Shown in pieces: positions 61,480 to 64,000 of a stretch of DNA of 64,000 bases. This DNA comes from Psettodes erumei (lineage: Eukaryota > Chordata > Actinopteri > Pleuronectiformes > Psettodidae). The notes below the pieces were generated by a model that was given only the letters and a program-made list of their open reading frames with translations, was not told the DNA's origin and made no database searches. The position numbers were made by a program, and so were the translations under genes. Location: the NCBI GenBank assembly GCA_016785225.1, contig JAFBJZ010000652.1:680001-744000 (forward strand), written 5' to 3'. The stretch's first letter is position 1. Each line of letters begins with the position of its first letter.

Positions 61480-61480
<1 letters not shown>
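60053..61480. other. Interval between the divergent ripk3 and khnyn genes
   Basis: AT-rich with no coding exon. It holds a short retrotransposon-like 3' tail at 60921-60969. It must contain the ripk3 promoter and the left part of the khnyn promoter. Confidence 0.5.
60921..60969 (+). mobile_element. Remnant resembling the 3' tail of a teleost non-LTR retrotransposon or SINE
   Basis: The segment GTTTCCCCACTGTGGGACTA followed by ATAAAGGTAAATCTTATCTTG resembles the conserved tail and short terminal repeats of a common fish LINE/SINE. No open reading frame or 5' body is visible. Confidence 0.45.

Positions 61481-61481
<1 letters not shown>

Positions 61482-61560
<79 letters not shown>
61482..61560. 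repeat. (TG)n microsatellite in the khnyn promoter region
   Basis: TG units with GCGCGCG near the right end, directly upstream of the CpG-rich first exon of khnyn. Confidence 0.96.
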
Positions 61561-61589
61561 TTCGTTTAGTTTCGGTTTTGTCCTCGCGG

Positions 61590-61724
61590 TGTCCGCCGGG
61601 TGCGATCATGTCCGGGTCCTCCAGCGCCGCCGCCGCGGTCCGCCTGCCCCCCGCAGGAGCAGCAGCAGCAGCAGCAGCAGGTCCGCGGTCCGGTTCGTGA
61701 AGTGTCGAACTTCGGTCCGCTTCG

Positions 61725-61756
<32 letters not shown>

Positions 61757-61847
61757 CTGTCGGATTGCGGAAGACCGGAGCGAGCCGCCGCTTCTGGAAA
61801 CGAAACTTCGCAGCGGAGAGAAAAAGGCGCAGAGCGATCGAACTCAC
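61590..61847 (+). promoter_or_regulatory. khnyn: Candidate non-coding first exon of khnyn with a small upstream frame
   Basis: GC-rich sequence ends at a consensus donor (CTCAC then GTAAGA at 61848). It can splice to the acceptor at 62867 just before the khnyn start exon. It contains an ATG at 61609 opening a 30-codon frame (MSGSSSAAAAVRL, Ala-rich) that stops at 61700, a GCA repeat (about 61661-61681) and a GTT repeat (about 61723-61754). The exon start is not fixed. Confidence 0.45.
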
Positions 61848-62061
61848 GTAAGAAAACCGACCCACAAAGATGAGATTTGGTGCTTAGACTTTAAAAATAT
61901 TAATATTCATTACTAATATTAATACTAATAATAAACATAACAAGCTGGTTTCCTGTTCCGGTTCCGTTCGGTTTCTGTTTCTCGGTACCGGGGCAGATGA
62001 CAGCAGAGGGCAGGGATCAATGTTCTCCTGCGCCTTTATTATAAGCGATTAAAGTGGGCAA

Positions 62062-62064
<3 letters not shown>

Positions 62065-62138
<74 letters not shown>
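62065..62138. repeat. (GT)37 microsatellite in khnyn intron 1
   Basis: 74 bases of uninterrupted GT. The CA tract at 62219-62348 is its inverted partner across an 80-base loop. Confidence 0.98.
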
Positions 62139-62139
<1 letters not shown>

Positions 62140-62209
62140 GTTTTTGTCGTTGGTACCACAACACCAAAGACACAACAGCCAGACAAACTTGACGTAATGT
62201 CTTAGTGGG

Positions 62210-62350
<141 letters not shown>

Positions 62351-62904
62351 TGTTTACATGTGGGAGTTTGCAAATCGACGTTGTGAACATCAAGTACTTT
62401 AACTTTCCTCGTAATATTTATATATATTAATACTACTACAGTTACAGTTTACATGGAAATAAAATGTGTTAAGACGACAGAATGCAGTAGTAGTACTAAT
62501 AGTATTTATAGGTGAATAAACCCCCCCAGTCATCTCACCACATTTCTTCTTCTGTGGATGTAAAGCGTGCGTGATGATGTCATCGGGGTCCTCCGCCCAA
62601 AACACCAAGACCCGCCAACATTCCACTATAAAACAAAACAGAAAGATGAGTAAAGTTAAAAATAAAACATTTTCACGCAGGTCAGCGGTTCCTCCCAAAC
62701 AAAGTTCAGAAGTTCATGCCACAGTTTTTTTTTTTTATCAGTCATTACCAACACTGAGGGGAAGCAGCAAAAAGGACACAAGCTGAATTTTAGTGAAGTT
62801 CAGTAGAAGAAGTCAGGACATTTTCATTCAGCATAGTGTGTAAACATGTTTGTTTGTTTTTTTACAGTATGTTCGACTCTCTGCTGCTGATATAAGACGA
62901 CAGG

Positions 62905-63629
62905 ATGGACGGTGAGAGGAGTGATGGAGGAGGAGGAGGAGGAGGAGCAGAGCCGGAGGTGGAGGACGAGTTTGCGTGCGCAGGGATGCTCCGGGGATCT
63001 CTGACGTCCCTGCACGCCACCGTGGAGCGGATCTTCAGGGTGGCGTTCAGGATCGGCGAGGGCGAGCTGCCCCACGGCAACAACGGGCAGATCTGGCTGA
63101 AGCTGCGCGGGCCCAGCCGCGACGTGAAGGCCGCCAAAGTAAGACGCTGGTTGGTTGGTTGGTCCGTCGTCACGGCGACCCCGCGCTCGCTTAACGCACA
63201 CTCCGCATCCTCACCCGTCTTTGTTTTACTTCTGATTTTGAACCAGTAGCAGGGAAGTCACGCTGCTGTTTACTGAGAAATGACTCACGCAGAGTTTTTA
63301 AATGTTCCACGACTAAAAATGAAAATGGATTGCGTGAACTCGGAGATGAAAGTAGATGACTCAGCGACGTCATACAAATAACACAACACTCCCCAAAACG
63401 GTAACCACACACGAATGTGTGTGTGTTTGTACAATATGGGAGCCACACACACACACACACACACACACATCATCACATGTTCTCCTCCTTGCAGTTGTTT
63501 GTGAGAGGGCTCGTGAACCAGGAGGAGCAGCAGGAGGTGTCCTACCCCGGGGTCCTTCACTGCGTCTTCTGCGGAGCCAGAGGGCTGTTCATGGACTGCC
63601 TGATAAAAAGCACCTCGGCACACATCGTG
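62905..63629 (+). CDS. khnyn: khnyn, 5' part: KH and NYN domain protein, ZAP cofactor
   Basis: Two coding exons lie in the window, 62905-63138 and 63495-63629; the gene runs off the right edge. The start MDGERSDGGGGGGGAEPEVE is followed by VERIFRVAFRIGEGEL, then GQIWLKLRGPSRDVKAAKLF across the junction, then SYPGVLHCVFCGARGLFMDC and IKSTSAHIV. These fit the N-terminal KH-like domain of KHNYN (human has VERIFSVGVSVL, IWLQLEGP and LHCIFLGAQGFFLDC at matching places). KHNYN is a cytoplasmic RNA-binding protein with a PIN/NYN endonuclease domain that helps ZAP destroy CpG-rich viral RNA. The nuclease part is beyond the window. The paralogue NYNRIN shares the N-terminal region and is the main alternative. 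The linkage ripk3-cbln-khnyn supports the call. Confidence 0.87.
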
Positions 63630-63632
63630 GTA

Positions 63633-63640
63633 TGTGTGTG

Positions 63641-63679
<39 letters not shown>
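63633..63679. repeat. (TG)n tract fused to the khnyn exon 3 donor
   Basis: The donor GTATGT at 63630 runs straight into about 23 TG units with one GTGCGT interruption. A CA tract (63444-63469) lies about 25 bases upstream of the acceptor of the same exon. Confidence 0.96.
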
Positions 63680-63681
<2 letters not shown>

Positions 63682-64000
63682 GTCACAGCAGCTGAATTAT
63701 CAGTCTAAAAATATCCGACTGATGCAACGACGACATTGACTAATAACGTGATTAATAATGTGGTTTTGCAACTGCGCTTTTGTTATTCTGGCAAGAAATT
63801 ACATGATTAGTCAAGACCGCTGTTACGTTATCAGATATCGGTTTTGTGAAGTAACTTTGCTTCGGTCACTGGGAATTTTTAATCTTTGACGATGTTTGTT
63901 AGAAAGCAAATATAGAACTCAGGGAAGTTTCATTACCCTTTTCATTATTAGTTGCTGCTTGTTACTACAAAATTTGTGTGGAAATCCCTTATTAACGCGT
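63680..64000 (+). other. khnyn: khnyn intron, partial
   Basis: AT-rich sequence after the TG tract. No further exon is seen before the window ends. Confidence 0.7.

Overview
The window is vertebrate nuclear DNA, almost certainly from a ray-finned (teleost) fish. Genes are split by GT-AG introns, and the region is very rich in (CA)n/(TG)n microsatellites. It carries fish-typical content: bloodthirsty-related (btr) TRIM genes, a ripk3 with a C-terminal RHIM, and a short dispersed repeat with a TTAGCTTAGC core. No bacterial, phage, plasmid or CRISPR feature was seen. Coding exons were read by hand from frame, splice phase and family similarity, and exon lengths add up in phase for every complete gene except the first TRIM gene, which is one base short.

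Layout. 1-9437 (-): first two coding exons of picalm (clathrin assembly, ANTH domain), with the rest of the gene off the left edge and an 8.2-kb first intron full of repeats. 13424-14040 (-): an unrecognised two-exon gene for a 90-residue signal-peptide plus single-membrane-segment protein. 16349-19105 (-): rab38. 23121-26615 (+): rab39b with a long 3' UTR to about 29.27 kb. 30548-32440 (-): vbp1 (prefoldin subunit 3). 33433-35577 (-): btr TRIM gene 1, with a frameshift. 39752-42390 and 45666-48266 (+): tandem btr TRIM genes 2 and 3. 50438-52574 (+): a cerebellin. 54899-60052 (-): ripk3. About 61590 to the right edge (+): 5' part of khnyn.

The gene order joins blocks that are apart in human: picalm/rab38 (11q14), rab39b/vbp1 (Xq28) and ripk3/cbln3/khnyn (14q12). 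Functionally there are two groups. One is membrane traffic: picalm in clathrin endocytosis, rab38 in melanosome and lysosome-related organelle traffic, rab39b in neuronal vesicle traffic and autophagy. The other is innate defence in the right half: three TRIM ubiquitin ligases, ripk3 for RHIM/necroptosis signalling, and khnyn, a cofactor of the CpG sensor ZAP.

Points of most interest: UG repeats placed at or beside 5' splice sites of three genes and a sense-strand UG bias of intronic repeats; a near-identical PRY-SPRY exon in TRIM genes 2 and 3 together with an intron missing from gene 3; a one-base frameshift in TRIM gene 1; a rab38 C-terminus without a terminal prenylation motif; a VQSG RHIM core in ripk3; and a long inverted TG/CA pair in the first khnyn intron. 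All gene names rest on recalled family sequence features; no database search was run.
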